Origin: Anthostomella pinea
Taxonomy: Eukaryota > Ascomycota > Sordariomycetes > Xylariales > Xylariaceae
NCBI GenBank assembly: GCA_963556695.1
Contig: CAUWAG010000012.1
Span: forward strand, 1,612,001 to 1,676,000
DNA length: 64,000 bases
Direction: 5' to 3'
Shown: positions 47,980 through 60,474 of the stretch, in pieces
How the letters are laid out: each line of letters begins with the position of its first letter
Position numbering within the stretch: the first letter of the stretch is position 1
Program-made: the position numbers and the translations under genes
The notes under the pieces: generated by a model
What the model saw: only the letters and a program-made list of their open reading frames with translations
Told to the model about the DNA's origin: nothing
Databases searched by the model: none

Positions 47980-48744
47980 CACTCCGGTTTCTAGTCCCCC
48001 TTTAACTCGTAGCCGCAAAAGAAAGACACCACAGAGAGGTAGTGGCGGCGGCACCCTACCATCACCATCCACACTAGGCGTGGGCACGATACGATACCAC
48101 GCAACCGGGGCCGTGTTTCGTCTTCGGAAACATCGGTATCATCAAACAGGTGCCTACGGCTGCGGTCGCTGTGTTCTGGCTCCCCACCCGAGACACATGA
48201 TCACCACCTTGCTGGAGGTACAAGCTTAGCTTGCTTCGCAGTGCTCCAAGGAATGGGAAGACGGGTACCAAATATAGGATACAGGTTGCGTCAATTTCCA
48301 ACCCATCAATGTGGTTAGAAGTGAAGAAGATGCCTACAAATTCGGAGATTTTGAACCAGGATGATGAAGTTGTACACACATGGGCAGGCGAGAAATACAG
48401 AGACCGGGTTTGGCACATCGGTGCTTCTTTCTACTGGTACATGGTTTGAAATGTACTTTGGTTGCCCTGATACGTGCCTCTTGTCCTTCTATTTCTACAA
48501 AGGGGTATTATGCCACTAGATTCCGCCTCGTACCAGAAAGCAAGCTCGTCGATATGGTGTAATTGTCGAGATGCTCAGATGCACCGACCGCGCACGTTGG
48601 TCCCTGCCTAGGTATCCAACGCGCAACCCATATTACAAGCAACCGCAATACTCCGACCCAAACCTGACACCGCTTCCTATGCCCTGGAACTAAGCCGTGC
48701 CATGCCTTATCAAAACATAATCTTACACACACTGGCTTGATCGG
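47980..48744. other. Intergenic between convergent genes
   Basis: About 760 bp between the ends of OTU1 (plus) and Inp1 (minus), so mostly 3' flanking sequence. No feature recognised. Confidence 0.5.
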
Positions 48745-51272
48745 TCAATCGACCTCCCAGCTACGGCTGTCGTTGAGTTCGCGAGTCGTGCGCCTGTTAG
48801 ATTCGCCCGTCGGTGCTATGTCACCACTGGTACTACGACGGGTACCCTGTCCAAGTTTGGCCATCGTGTAATCGTCGTCGTCGTCGAAACTACTATACTC
48901 GCCATCCGAGTAATCCCATTGGACCGGAATTTGCTCCCCGCCCTCGCCCAAGCCGAATACCAGACCTCGCCATTCTCCCGCCGCGATCTTAGCCGCCACT
49001 TTGAGCATGAGGTTCACGAGGTGGCTGGGTGGGCTCAGGAGGATTTCGATCGTCTTGTGCGCGATAGCTGATGGTAGCCGACGCACGGCCGCCAGCCGAC
49101 CTTGGGGGCTTTGTCTCGCCTGGGGAGAGAAAAGGTTTGCGGCTGGGGGTAACGGTGAGAGAGCCCGCCGGCTGATCGACAAGTTATTCGGCCGCGGTCG
49201 TTGGCGGGCTTGTGGTCTCTCTTCCAAGGCAGAGGACCGTGGTACCGTCAACTTGCCACCAACAGATGCAGGAGCCGTAGGTAGATCGTTGGTGTCGGTA
49301 GGAGAACGAGGCGACATGGATCGATCACTGTGATCTGTAGCCCCTGCCGAGCTGGGCATCAGTGTTTTCTCCGTGCTGGGCGTGACTGTGTAGTCCGAAA
49401 CATCTCTCGCATGCGGTAATGTTCGGGGTATATCCTGATGAGGGAAAGGGAACTTGCCCAGTGAGGGAGTGACAGGTCGGGATGATGGCGGAGATGGAGG
49501 AAGAGGAGTGATTGGCGAGTGCCAGGATTGGACACTATGAAACGAGTCGGTAGAGCCAACAGGGGAACCGGCGCGTGAGCCCTCGGAAGATTCAAGAGGT
49601 TCAAGAGGTTCAAGAGGTTCAGGCGGTTCCGGCGGTTCCGGCAACGATGCCTCCACGCTTGCCTTGCCTCTGATCTTTTTGGAAGGAGGCGAGGTGACTA
49701 GGGTGAGCTGCGGTGGAGCAGTGAACGAGCGACCAGCAAGCATGCGAGTTACCCTTTTCTTCGCCAGGTTCACCGGTACAACGTGCCCGGATCCTTCAAA
49801 TGAAGATGGCCCATCATCCTCAGGGACTAGGACTTCCTCCGGTGGGGTGTCTCGGCGACCAATGGCATCGGATGAACATGATTGTTCATCCCCGATGCTT
49901 GTGGTTGCCTGTAAGCCCATATCAGTGGTATGGAAAGAGTCCATGTCTGTGGTATGTGACGTGGACGCCCTGGTGTTGGCCGACGGAGAATGCGAAGCTT
50001 TATCAACCACTTCCTCCTTTCTACTGCTTTCTGGAACCATGGAGCTGGCTGTGCTTGCGTCCTGCCTAGACTCGACGCTGCCGCTGCCGCTCTTGTTAAT
50101 GCCGTAGCTACTTTCCGAAGCTGAAGTCCTTGTCTGGACCTCTTTAGGAAGCTGGGTCGACACGGTCGAATTGGAGCTGCCACCCGGCGATTCTGTCTTC
50201 TGCGGCACTCTATCGACGCCCACATTCCTGGGACCCTGCGACAACTCGACAGCCGTGGAACTATCTGCCGATACTACTGGCGACTCCTTGGATATGTCCG
50301 ACCTGCGTTGATCTGGTAGGGCTGTATGTAAGACCGCTATTGCCGGATTCTGCAGAGCCTCTGTGGAACCTTCATTGCCCTCAATCCTGACGATGGAAGG
50401 GGGCGTGGTCTTCCCATAAGGAGGCAACGCGACTTCTTTGGGCTGCCTCAACACTTCGTTGCGCGGAGGAGACCCGGCCTTTGTAGCTGGGGTCTCGCTA
50501 GTAGCCACTGTCATCCGCCGTTCCTTATTTGTGGCCCTTGGCGAGGGCGAGGACGGGTACAGGTCGGATTGAAACGGCGCAGTTATCAAGTTCTTGCCCA
50601 TTGGCGTCCAGGCCTTCTTCTTGACGGGCTCTGTTGGCGGTAGGGGCAGCGGGACTGTAAAGCTCCTCTGGAAGGGACACGCGGTCTTCTCGAAAAGGAG
50701 GATCTTGCCGAAGACATCGCGTAGTTGCAAAGCGCGTGGTGCTTGGTCGGGTTCTGCGACGGGGAGTTCGATTCTCCAGTACTGGGGCCGCCTTATCTGC
50801 AAGACAAACTGGCTGTTTGCTTCGTCGATGCACCAGCACTGGCTCTTTGGGAGGATAGGCTGTAGGGCGGAGCCGCAACTGAGGAAAGCGACTGAACCAG
50901 GGGCACGATAGATTCGGAAGGGACCTTTCAGGGTGAATTAGCACACTTGTAGAGCTGGGGGTGCCACGTCAACGACCTACCAACGGCAATGGTCCTCTCC
51001 AGCCGCGACGAGGCTGGGAGGGACCCCGGTCGGTCGTCAGTCTCGGAAGAGGGGGGCCATGAACTCAAGGAGCTGCGCTGACTTGAGGAAAAGGCAATAA
51101 TTTTGACGGACGGGTGGCTGTAGAGAGTCTCGACCAAGTCTTCTGACCGAGACGATGTCGAGAAATTCAAATTGGACCTTGAAAGCAGCGGCTGGGACGA
51201 CACTGGCGCGGTAGCGACGCGACGAGGCCTCGACATTTCTGTCCTGGCTGTCGCAAGGCTCGGGTGATCCAT
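48745..51272 (-). CDS. inp1: Inheritance of peroxisomes protein 1 (Inp1)
   Basis: Peroxisome tether that retains peroxisomes in the mother cell or hyphal compartment in yeasts. Exons 50981-51272 and 48745-50924 (2472 nt, 823 aa). The N-terminal conserved part contains LVETLYSHPSVKIIAFSSS, then across the intron GPFRIYRAPGSVAFLSCGSALQ, PKSQCWCIDEA and FVLQIRRPQYWRIELP. This block matches the PH-like Inp1 domain of filamentous fungi. The remaining ~550 residues are low-complexity, Ser/Pro/Glu-rich and probably disordered, with a Pro-Glu-Pro-Leu repeat coded near 49591-49641. A short conserved-looking helical stretch (HLVNLMLKVAAKIAAGEW) lies near the end. The ATG at 51272 is the first in the frame; an upstream TTG is ignored. 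Confidence 0.85.
49591..49641 (-). repeat. 9 bp coding tandem repeat in inp1
   Basis: Repeats of TTCAAGAGG then variants GGTTCCGGC encode a run of Pro/Leu-Glu-Pro (EPPEPLEPLEPLE) in the disordered part of Inp1. Likely variable in length between strains. Confidence 0.85.
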
Positions 51273-51943
51273 CGGGCGAGGATTGGATGGGCGATGGAGG
51301 TGGGTCAAGATCCCGACACGGGTGGTCGTGGTATTCTCTGGATCATGACGAAGAAGATTTCGAGGAAGATAGCCGGCGTCAGATCCGAGCTGGGTAGAGG
51401 CCGGGGGTCGTACAGCACGGCGGTTGTGTATGCGATTGATGACTTGTATGTCTCGGGGTGACTACTCCGCCCGTGCCGCGCTGGTATACAAGACAGGAGT
51501 CGTCGAGTCGAAAGGAGCTGGCTGAACACGACCTCTGAATACCAATTGGTGTGCGCTTTGTTATGTAGAGCAGGACTGTCGGGGCGTCGCGATGCGCAGA
51601 TCGGCTGGAGAGGCGTCAGGACGTGCGATGCAAAGCGGAAACGGGATGGGGCTTTGACTGGCCCTGAGCACCTGGATGACACGCGGGGATCGACAACAGG
51701 GGAGATAGCCCCGGTTTCTGAATAGTCCTACCTCTCGAATACTCACTCCTCTATGGGGTAAAGTGTATCTAACCAGAACAAGCCAAGTACGGTAGTGCTG
51801 GAAACGTCGTCATCGGTGCCAGGTCTGACCTCAGTGACTGACTGCCACACGTAACAGCTCACTACGTCGCTCAAAATCATCATTCCTGAAGACATCTTGC
51901 ACGCCTTGAACCCTTGAGGCTGGCCTCTAATCTCGGACAACAA
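51273..51943. other. Bidirectional promoter region
   Basis: About 670 bp between the divergent inp1 (minus) and UsgS-like (plus) starts. It must carry both promoters. No clear TATA box or known operator is visible. Confidence 0.45.
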
Positions 51944-53352
51944 ATGTCAATAATGGCCGAGCCCAAGTTCCCCCAACTCGAGAAGCTCGAGGAGAAGTTC
52001 GAGAAGCTCGACAAGGACGACCTCAAGAAAGCCTTCGACTTGTCCCATTTCGATCTCAATGCCGTTCTGAGGGGCATCCAGTTGACTCTCGTTGGAGGTA
52101 TGCTCTCCCAAGCCTGAAGTCTGTGGCCATTCTTGTCCGTTGTCCGTTGTCCGTTGACATTGCTGGACAGCCAATCGAGCCTTGCAGAACCCTGCCATCT
52201 TTACGAATGAGCACTACAGGCAAGCCGCACTCGCTGTCGGTGCCGGCGTCGCAATACGCCTGGCTATCTCTATCCCGATTATCGGCATCAAGCTCTTACT
52301 AGGCTTCTCGTCACTGTTCATCAATCTCGACAGGACCACCTGGGATGATACCTTGGTCAACGGTCTCGACCTCATTGCCAACCATGTCCTGCAAATCCCG
52401 CTTTTCCTCATGACGCTGATGAGATACGCTACCCCAACCCTCGACAACATGTAAGTGTTGGCGGTCAAATCCTCTCAACTCTCTATTCCTAATTGACGTG
52501 TGCCCATAGGTTCATGGATTCACTACGCTGGGTGGATATGACTTATGTCTCCAAGCATAAGAACGAGGATCCGGACAACCTTCGTGACATGTATTACCCA
52601 AACCTTCGCCAGTACAAACAGAAAGATGGGAGCACGCACTCGACCAGCACTGCCGAGGCCATCAGCATGTTTCTCTGGCGCTTCGCTCGGAAAGCTATGA
52701 TTTCCCTGGCCATCTTCGCCTTGTCGTACGTCCCAGTCGTTGGCCGACTGGTGCTTCCAGCCGCCGGTTTCTATACCTTCAACAAGGCTGTTGGGCTGGG
52801 TCCAGCTGCCGTCATCTTTGGCACCGGTATCTTTCTACCGAAGCGTTACCTTGGTATGTCAAGCCTTGCTCTGCTTTTGATACCATTGAACATTTGCCGT
52901 CATTTGATAGCTTGCGCTGACTCACTCCTGTTGGTACAGTCATCTTCCTACAGACCTACTTCTCATCTCGAAGCTTGATGCGCGAACTGCTCGAGCCATA
53001 CTTCGCTCGCATCCACATGACCAAGGAGCAGAAACGGAATTGGTTCCACAGCCGGGAGGGCCTGTTATTCGGCTTCGGTATAGGCTTTTATACGCTCCTG
53101 CGCGTTCCTTTGCTTGGTGTGTTGATATACGGCATTGCCGAGGCGTCCACTGCGTACCTCGTGACCAAGATCACAGACCCTCCACCGGATCCCAAATCCC
53201 CTGAGCGAGAACAGTTCGCCGCCAGCCAGCAGGTCTGGAGAAACAAGCACGAGTTCCTTAGCCTCTCACTCGCAAATCTCGACACCATACATGGCGGTAA
53301 GCCTCCATCAGAGGATGCATCTGTAAAGCAGGAGGGTAGAAAAGATCTCTGA
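51944..53352 (+). CDS. UsgS-like multi-pass membrane protein
   Basis: Four exons, 51944-52097, 52171-52450, 52510-52853 and 52940-53352, give 1191 nt (396 aa). The sequence matches what I recall as the fungal 'transmembrane protein UsgS' family: FDLNAVLRGIQLTLVG, ALQNPAIFTNEHYRQAA, TTWDDTLVNGLD, LRDMYYPNLRQY, FLPKRYLVIFLQTYFSSRS and GVLIYGIAEASTAYLVTKI. Hydrophobic segments at about 75-100, 120-140, 200-250 and 320-345 predict several membrane spans. The molecular function is not known to me. MAEPKFPQ at 51953 is an alternative start three codons downstream. The last 45 residues are hydrophilic and cytosolic-looking. Confidence 0.82.
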
Positions 53353-53994
53353 AGACAAGTTACGGGCTGCTTCTGTGGTCAGAAATCAAACCGGCCTACC
53401 ACGAAGTTATGAAGCCGTATCTCCGGCCGGGCGACCGGGACATGAGTAATGTACTCGGCCGCACGCATCGACTGGCGCTTAACGTGGTGGTCCACCACGC
53501 TGGTGTGGGGAGCTGCCTTATCAGTCCACACATAAGTACATACGCATGCTGCAGCTCTATCTTCGGCATGCAGGAGCTATTCTGCATATTCTGCAAAAGG
53601 GGGACGAACGATTGGAGTCTTGATAAGACACCCACCAGTCAACTTGTAGTCATACAGTTTGCTCATATACCTACCTACCAGAAATATGACTGATTGCTCA
53701 CCCGTCCAGCCCCCGAAGTGGGAAGAGTCTGAACCATGACGTCCGTCACACTCGGCACGACTCCGTCATTTCGATCGAAGTGATGCGGGGTAGATAGCAA
53801 GAGGGTGGTGGTATATATAATGAAACCTCACGCAATACATGTGCCGCTTGTGACACTCTGTAGCCTTGTCTGTTTGGAGCCGAGGTGGATTTCGTTGCTG
53901 AAGTACTCAATCTTGGTGACCGAAGTGACAACTCAACCCCATTCTACGATTTTCCGCTTTGTCAGGTAGCAGCCAAACGAGAGGTACCTAAGTC
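53353..53994. other. Intergenic upstream of formamidase
   Basis: About 640 bp between two plus-strand genes. A TATATATAA-like sequence occurs at about 53812-53820, roughly 175 bp before the formamidase ATG. No gene. Confidence 0.45.
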
Positions 53995-55895
53995 ATGGGC
54001 AAAACCGAGATCCGAACGATTGGCAAGGTGAGCCTTGATGTAAAGGCGTCGGACCAGCCCAACGTCCATGTAAGTCATTCTGCCCGAGCCCCTTGAGACG
54101 CACCATTGACTGACACGTCCCCAGAATCGATGGCACCCGGATAGTACGTACACCGTGTTCAGGCTGGGGTTTGAAAGCTCATGGTCTAACCAATACATAC
54201 AGTTCCCTTTGCTGGCACGATCAAGGACGGCGAAACAGTCAAGATCGAATGCTTGGACTGGCATGTACTGCCCTACAGCATCGACCCATAGTACAGAAGC
54301 TAACGGGCCCGCAGGACCGGTGGCCAGATCGGCAACAACGACAGCGCTGAAGACATCCGCAATGTCGACCTGACCAAGATCCACTACCTCACGGGGCCCT
54401 TCGAGGTCGAGGGCGCCCAGCCCGGCGACCTCCTGCTCGTCGAGATCATGGACGTCCAGCCCTTCCAGGACCAGCCCTGGGGGTTCACCGGCATCTTCGA
54501 CCGGTCCAACGGCGGGGGCTTTCTCGACGAGATCTACCCGTCGGCCGCCAAGGCCATCTGGGACTTCGAGGGCATCTTCTGCACCTCCCGGCACATACCG
54601 CACGTGAAATTCGCGGGCGTCATCCATCCGGGGATCCTGGGTTGCGCACCCAGCGCCGAGGTCCTCGAGACCTGGAACAGGCGCGAGGGCGAGCTGATCG
54701 CGGCGAACAAGCTCGAGAGGCAGGTGGCTCTGCCGCCGGAGCCGACCAACGTCCACGCCGGCGCCGCCGATGCCGATGGCAAGGAGAAGGTCGGCAAGGA
54801 GGGGGCGCGGACGGTCCCCGGCAGGCCGGAACATGGCGGGAATTGCGATATCAAGAACCTCAGTCGGGGCAGCAAGGTGTATCTGCCCGTCCACGTACCG
54901 GGAGCAAAGTTCAGTGTCGGCGACCTTCACTTCTCCCGTAAGTACCTACAGTACCTCTTGGCTCCCGCCGCGATATGCTGCCATTCTGACGAAAAATAGA
55001 GGGCGATGGCGAGATCTCTTTCTGTGGTGCCATCGAGATGGCCGGTGTGATTACAATCAACTTCAAGGTCATCAAGAACGGGGTCGCGGATCTCGGTCTG
55101 AAGTCTCCTATCTATATTCCTGGCCCTGTTGAGCCGCAGTTTGGCCCGGGCCGGTATATCTATTTCGAAGGTTTCTCGGTGGATGAGCATGGCAAGCAAC
55201 ATTACAGTACGTGATTCCTCATCCACTATGTTCAACCCTCTTTTCTCGAGGGGAGGACGACTCCGACCTCTGGAGTCTTGCTTGACTCGAGGTCTTCGGT
55301 CTTTCGCTGTGCTGATGGCTGACTCCTGTGGTAGTGGACGTGACGGTTGCCTATCGGCAAACCACCCTACGTGAGTATCGTCAATTTCGCCCTCATGCAT
55401 GTGTGGCTGCGGGCTAACGAGTGTTCCCAGGCTGCATCGAGTATCTGCGCCGCTATGGCTATAGCGACTATCAGATTTACTTGGTACGTATGAAAATATC
55501 TCATGCCTAATTTCGCAAGCCTAGTTCTTTCGATGGGGCTTTGGTCTTCCCTCTTCATTTCACCCTCGGGGAATTACCCCTTTATGATTGAGAACGCCAT
55601 GTTAACATGCACGCAGTTATTATCGTGTGCCCCAATCCAGGGCCACGTAGCCGGTATTGTCGACATCCCCAATGCGTGCACGACTCTGGGCTTGCCGATG
55701 GACATCTTCGACTTTGACATCTCACCTTCCGGTCCGGCAAAGGCGTTGGACATGGGTTCCTGTGCGTTTGAAACGGGTGTCACCGAGGGCAAGGTCACAG
55801 CTGGTGGGAAGAACAGCGAGCATAGTTTCGGTGGAGGGGTGACTTACAAGGGCTCTGTGGCGGACAAGGTGAAGGAAGCTGTGTCGGGGTCTTGA
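53995..55895 (+). CDS. fmdS: Formamidase (acetamidase/formamidase family)
   Basis: Hydrolyses formamide to formate and ammonia, allowing use of formamide as nitrogen source. Eight exons: 53995-54069, 54125-54143, 54203-54260, 54315-54937, 55000-55206, 55335-55370, 55431-55483, 55617-55895 (1350 nt, 449 aa). Conserved sequence includes NRWHPDIPFAGTIKDGETVKIECLDWTGGQIGNND across three introns. LTGPFEVEGAQPGDLLLVEI, FAGVIHPGILGCAPS, EHGGNCDIKNLSRGSKVYLPVHV and GDGEISFCGAIEMAG follow. The intron at 54261-54314 begins with GC (GCATGT), not GT; this is the only choice that keeps DWTGG. The ATG at 53995 gives MGKTEIRTIGKVSLDV. Confidence 0.93.
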
Positions 55896-57259
55896 TTCGA
55901 CGTAGCTGAGGCAGTCGAGCACCAGGCTGACTCAGGCGTGTTTATAAGACAATAGTGACAGATCTCTCGTGTATATCACCGCATCCGAGTACTCTACAGA
56001 GTGGGAATCAAAGCCTGAATCTTTCTTCACTCCACCTACCCAAGTAAACATCAAGGCTGTGTGTGTGGGATGGCTGTCTCGCGTTGGTGACATTGGCAAG
56101 GGCCACAAAATTCGCTAAAAGATTGGGAGAAAAGATGGAAGAAGCCGATGCTGGATTGTCCGATGTTGGTGCAGAAGCGGTATGCATATTCCCACAATCC
56201 CATGTCCCCGCAGCCCGCAGTCCGAAGCTGGTTGCCCGTCGCCGTCACCCGTTTTTCAGGGTCCGTCCAATCCATCAAGATGTAATTCACGTCGGGTATT
56301 CCTTATAAGTACTATGGTCTGTAGTATCTAGGTACTGACCGAACTCGACGGGCTCCAGCTTGAACAAATACCATGCGCGTACAACGTCACTGGTAGTAGC
56401 CCTGATGTATACTTGTACTCCCAGATTCCCAGGGCGAAGTGGGCTCGCAGAGATCGCCACCCGCACGTGGAGACATACGGTCATGCAGTACGCCGTTTAA
56501 TACGGATGACTTACCGCAGCCTACAGTAATTACTAATTCGATGCCCACCTTACTGAGACTCACTAGGCTGATAGGTCACAGTGTCGAAACTGCGAAAGTC
56601 CCGTATCTGCACCCGACGCCTTGGACCTTGGATTGACCACTTTTGATCGACGGCCACTTCCTATCCCCCCGTCTCGAAATCGCCCGACACTCGACACTCG
56701 ACACTCGACTTCGCCGTCGTCACGGTTTATTCGACAGTCGACGCCAATTGCGCTGCATCCTCACTGGTAGTTGCGCGGGCGCCCCTTGCCGACACCCCGT
56801 CCGACACCTCGTCCGAAACCCCCGTTCAAGCCTAGATGCAGCCACCCGCTGTGCCATAACTGCCGTCCCGTCCACCGGCGCCGTCGCATTCGTGGATCCA
56901 GATCAGAGAGCTTCTTCGGTACAGAGGTCTCTGTTATACCATCTCCGAGTAACCCTCGACGGCTCCTAAGGTCGACCAGCTGTCACCCGCCGTCGGTCTA
57001 TACGACCCGTACCTTGATCCGTCCCGACTACGCCCGCGCTATCTCCCTATATATACACATATTTATACAAGTCTTCATGCTCTGCTTGCGCTCGTTAGAC
57101 ATACATCAGCGCTGTGTTGAACCCGAGACTGGAGCCTATCCCGCTTCGATATCTGGCAAGTGGCAGTCTACCGTGGAGCGCATGGCGAAGACGGACCCCT
57201 GGCCCGGCTGGTGACTTGAACCGACATCATAGCTTCGACACCCATGTGGCCCAGCAGAG
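55896..57259. other. Long 5' region of wc-1
   Basis: About 1.36 kb between formamidase and wc-1, both plus strand. It should contain the wc-1 promoter and a long leader; TATATATACACA lies near 57050, about 210 bp before the ATG. Short upstream open frames occur. No other gene. Confidence 0.5.
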
Positions 57260-60200
57260 ATGGAGAACTTCTTTGGCAACCAGCCCTCCCAGAAGGAGCT
57301 GCAGCGCCGCCACTCCAACCAGCGCAACCAGAGACGCCAGGCCAACCATGCCCTGAATCAGCAGAACCACCAGAACCACCAGAACCAGTCGCAGCTCCAG
57401 TACTCGCCCGTCGCCCCAGCCAACCAGGACACCCCCATGGCCAACACCCCCATGGCCGGCGCCGACTCCCTCGACGATATCATCAGGAACAACTCCTTTC
57501 AGATCCACAACAGACGACGCAGCCTGCCCAAGCAGTTCCCGCCTCCCCTGCCCCAAGCTGAAGTCGACCGCAGAATGTCCGTCATGGACTTTGGCAACGG
57601 AGACAACTCCTTTAGGGACTATCAGTTTAGCGGCACCATGCCCAACTCTCCCGCCGATGCCGTCGGCCCCGGCTTGTTGAACCTCAATACCAACATGGCC
57701 ATGGTATCCTCTGGCGCCTTTTCGCCCCAGAACATGCTCACCAACGCTTTCCCTACGCTTTCGCCCGAGATGATGGGCAACATGATCGCTCTATCCAACA
57801 TGAACATGAGCCAGATGGGCGCCGACCCCTCCATGGGCATGTTCACCTCGTCCACCCTGCTTAGCACCTTCGCGCCTAATCCCATGGACGGCCTGCAGAC
57901 CGACTACAGTATGGGTGTGTCGGGTGATGGCAACAGCATGGGTGGTGTTATGGAGAACCGAGGTGGATCTGCTGCTATGACCATGGACAACACCGCCGAT
58001 ACCAACATGATGAATACACCTTCCGAGTTCGCGGCATCGCCCCAGCCTAATCAACAGCAGGCTAGTCTGGGGGTTGACTCGGGCATGAGCAACCTCTCAT
58101 CCAGCATTTCACCCCAACCGTCAACCCACCTAGCATATCAGTCGCCTGTCCCGACCACTGAATCGACACCAGAGGGCACCAGCTCACAGCCGCAGAACCT
58201 GGGGCCCGCCCCAACCCAGGGTCCCGCGCCCGAGAAAGCAAAGTCAATATATTCCAAAAGTGGGTTTGATATGATGAGAGCGCTTTGGCTTGTGGCCACA
58301 CGGAAGAACCCCCAGGTCAACCTCGGTGCGGTTGACATGTCCTGTGCCTTTGTCGTTTGTGACGTGACTATGAACGACTGTCCCATTATCTATGTTTCGG
58401 ACAATTTCCAGAACTTGACCGGTTACAGTCAGCATGACACCGTGGGACAGAACTGCCGCTTTCTCCAGGCCCCGGATGGCAACGTAGAAGCCGGGACGAA
58501 GAGAGAGTTTGTCGACAACGGTGCCGTGTACAACCTGAAGCGGACGATTGCCGAGGGCAAAGAGGTACAGCAAAGCCTGATCAACTACCGGAAAGGCGGC
58601 AAGCCGTTCCTCAACCTACTCACCATGATCCCCATAACCTGGGATACTTCCGAGATCCGATACATCATCGGCTTCCAGATCGACCTGGTGGAATGTCCGG
58701 ATGCCATCGCGTCATCGCAGGGCCCCGGCACCATGAAGGTCAACTACAAGCACAGCGACATTGGCCAGTACATCTGGACACCCCCGGCTTCCAGCCAATG
58801 GGAGCCAGAGAACGGCCAGACGCTGGCAGTCGACGACGTCTCGGCTCTACTACAACAATTCAGCCCCAAAGGCGCCGTCTCGGACTGGCACAGACAGTCA
58901 TGGGATAAGATGCTCCTGGAGAATGCTGATGATGTGGTTCATGTTCTCTCGCTCAAGGGCTTGTTTCTCTACCTGTCACCTTCTTGCAGGCGCATACTGG
59001 AATACGATGCTGCGGAGCTCGTCGGGAACTCCATCTCGTCGATATGCCACCCATCTGATATCGTCCCGGTCACGCGCGAGCTCAAAGACACCACCACTGG
59101 GAACACGGTCAACATAGTGTTCCGCATCCGGAGGAAGCAGAGTGGGTACACCTGGTTCGAGAGCCACGGCTCGCTGTTCGTAGAGCAGGGCAAGGGCCGG
59201 AAATGCATCATCCTCATAGGGCGCAAGCGACCTGTGTTTGCGCTGAGTCGCCGCGAGCTCGAGGCAAACGGTGGCATTGGCGACAGCGAGCTCTGGACGA
59301 AGCTCTCCACCTCGGGCATGTTCCTCTTTGTTTCTGCCAACGTCCGATCCCTGTTGGACCTGCAGCCAGAGAACCTCGTTGGAACGAGCATACAGGAGTT
59401 GATGCGCAAGGAGTCACGTCCGGAGTTCGGTCGTACTATCGAGAAGGCACGCAGGGGGCGGACCGTGACCTGCAAGCACGAGGTTCAGAACCGGCGTGGC
59501 CAGGTGCTTCAGGCGTACACCATCTTGTACCCAGGTGACGCCTCCGAGGGACAGAAGCCAACGTTCTTGCTTGCGCAGACCAAGCTGCTCAAGGCGTCGT
59601 CTCGAGCTATCGCACCTGCAGCATCGCCCCTCGCCAGTCGGCAAGGATCCGCCGGCCACCCGTCGAACGAGTCCAGGCCCGTGGCCCATTCTAACATGAT
59701 GCAGGGCAGCCAGACGCCGGACGAGCAGCAGCAGTCCGGCGTTGCTGGCGTTGTGTCTGCGGCTGGGGGCGGCAGTCTGGGTCCAGGGAACCAGGATAGG
59801 GCGCTCGCTTCCGATGATAACATCTTCGACGAGCTGAAGACTACGAGGTGTACCAGCTGGCAGTACGAGTTGCGGCAGATGGAGAAGGTGAACCGCGTTC
59901 TGGCCGAGGAGTTGCACGGCCTGTTGTCGAACAAGAAGAAGCGTAAGCGTAGAAAGGGGGTCGGCAACGTTGCTCGTGACTGCGCCAACTGCCACACTCG
60001 TAACACGCCCGAGTGGCGGCGAGGGCCGAGTGGCCAGAGGGATCTGTGCAACAGCTGCGGCCTTAGGTGGGCCAAGCAGGTGAGTACCACCCGCGGCATC
60101 CGCCTCTTGCGGGTCTCGGCCTCGGACTGACCAAGAACGCATCCTAGACGGGCAGAGTATCTCCACGGACTTCTTCTCGTGGGGGCAATGGCGACACGGC

Positions 60201-60474
60201 AAGTAAGAAATCCGCCTCGCCTGTGCATGCGTCCTCGTTGCAGCGCGAGGTCTCTACTGGCGAAATCAGCGAGCAACCGCCCGAGAGCGACACCAACACA
60301 ACTCCGAACCGGTCTTCGACTACCCCCAGCGGGGTTCCCAGCAGTGGGAGCACGGGGACCACGCCAACCAATCCCAAGGCGTTCTCGATGCCCCCGCCAA
60401 GCCAGCCCCTATTAGAGGGCGGTGTTGGCGGTAATGAGATGACAGCCATCCAAGAAGAGCGCGAGGTGATTTAG
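57260..60474 (+). CDS. wc-1: White Collar-1 blue-light photoreceptor and GATA transcription factor
   Basis: Partner of WC-2 in the White Collar Complex, which senses blue light through flavin and activates light and clock genes in the nucleus. Exons 57260-60079 and 60148-60474 (1048 aa). The N-terminus is Asn/Gln/His-rich (low complexity), then Met/Asn-rich. The LOV domain (about 335-480) contains NCRFLQAPDG; the flavin-adduct cysteine is about residue 399 in VGQNCRFLQ. PAS domains follow at about 550-660 (VHVLSLKGLFLYLSPSCRRI) and about 665-790. A basic KKKRKRRK near 893-900 looks like a nuclear localisation signal. The GATA zinc finger at about 908-935 is C-ANCHTRNTPEWRRGPSGQR-DLCNSC-type. 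The intron lies just after the finger (WAKQ|). The Ser/Pro/Thr-rich tail ends EEREVI. Confidence 0.97.

Noticed and set aside
53962..54930. Minus-strand frame of 322 codons
   Set aside because: Antisense shadow of the formamidase exons; it spans several of its introns without reason.
59414..60276. Two overlapping minus-strand frames of about 260 codons
   Set aside because: Antisense of the PAS and zinc-finger part of wc-1.
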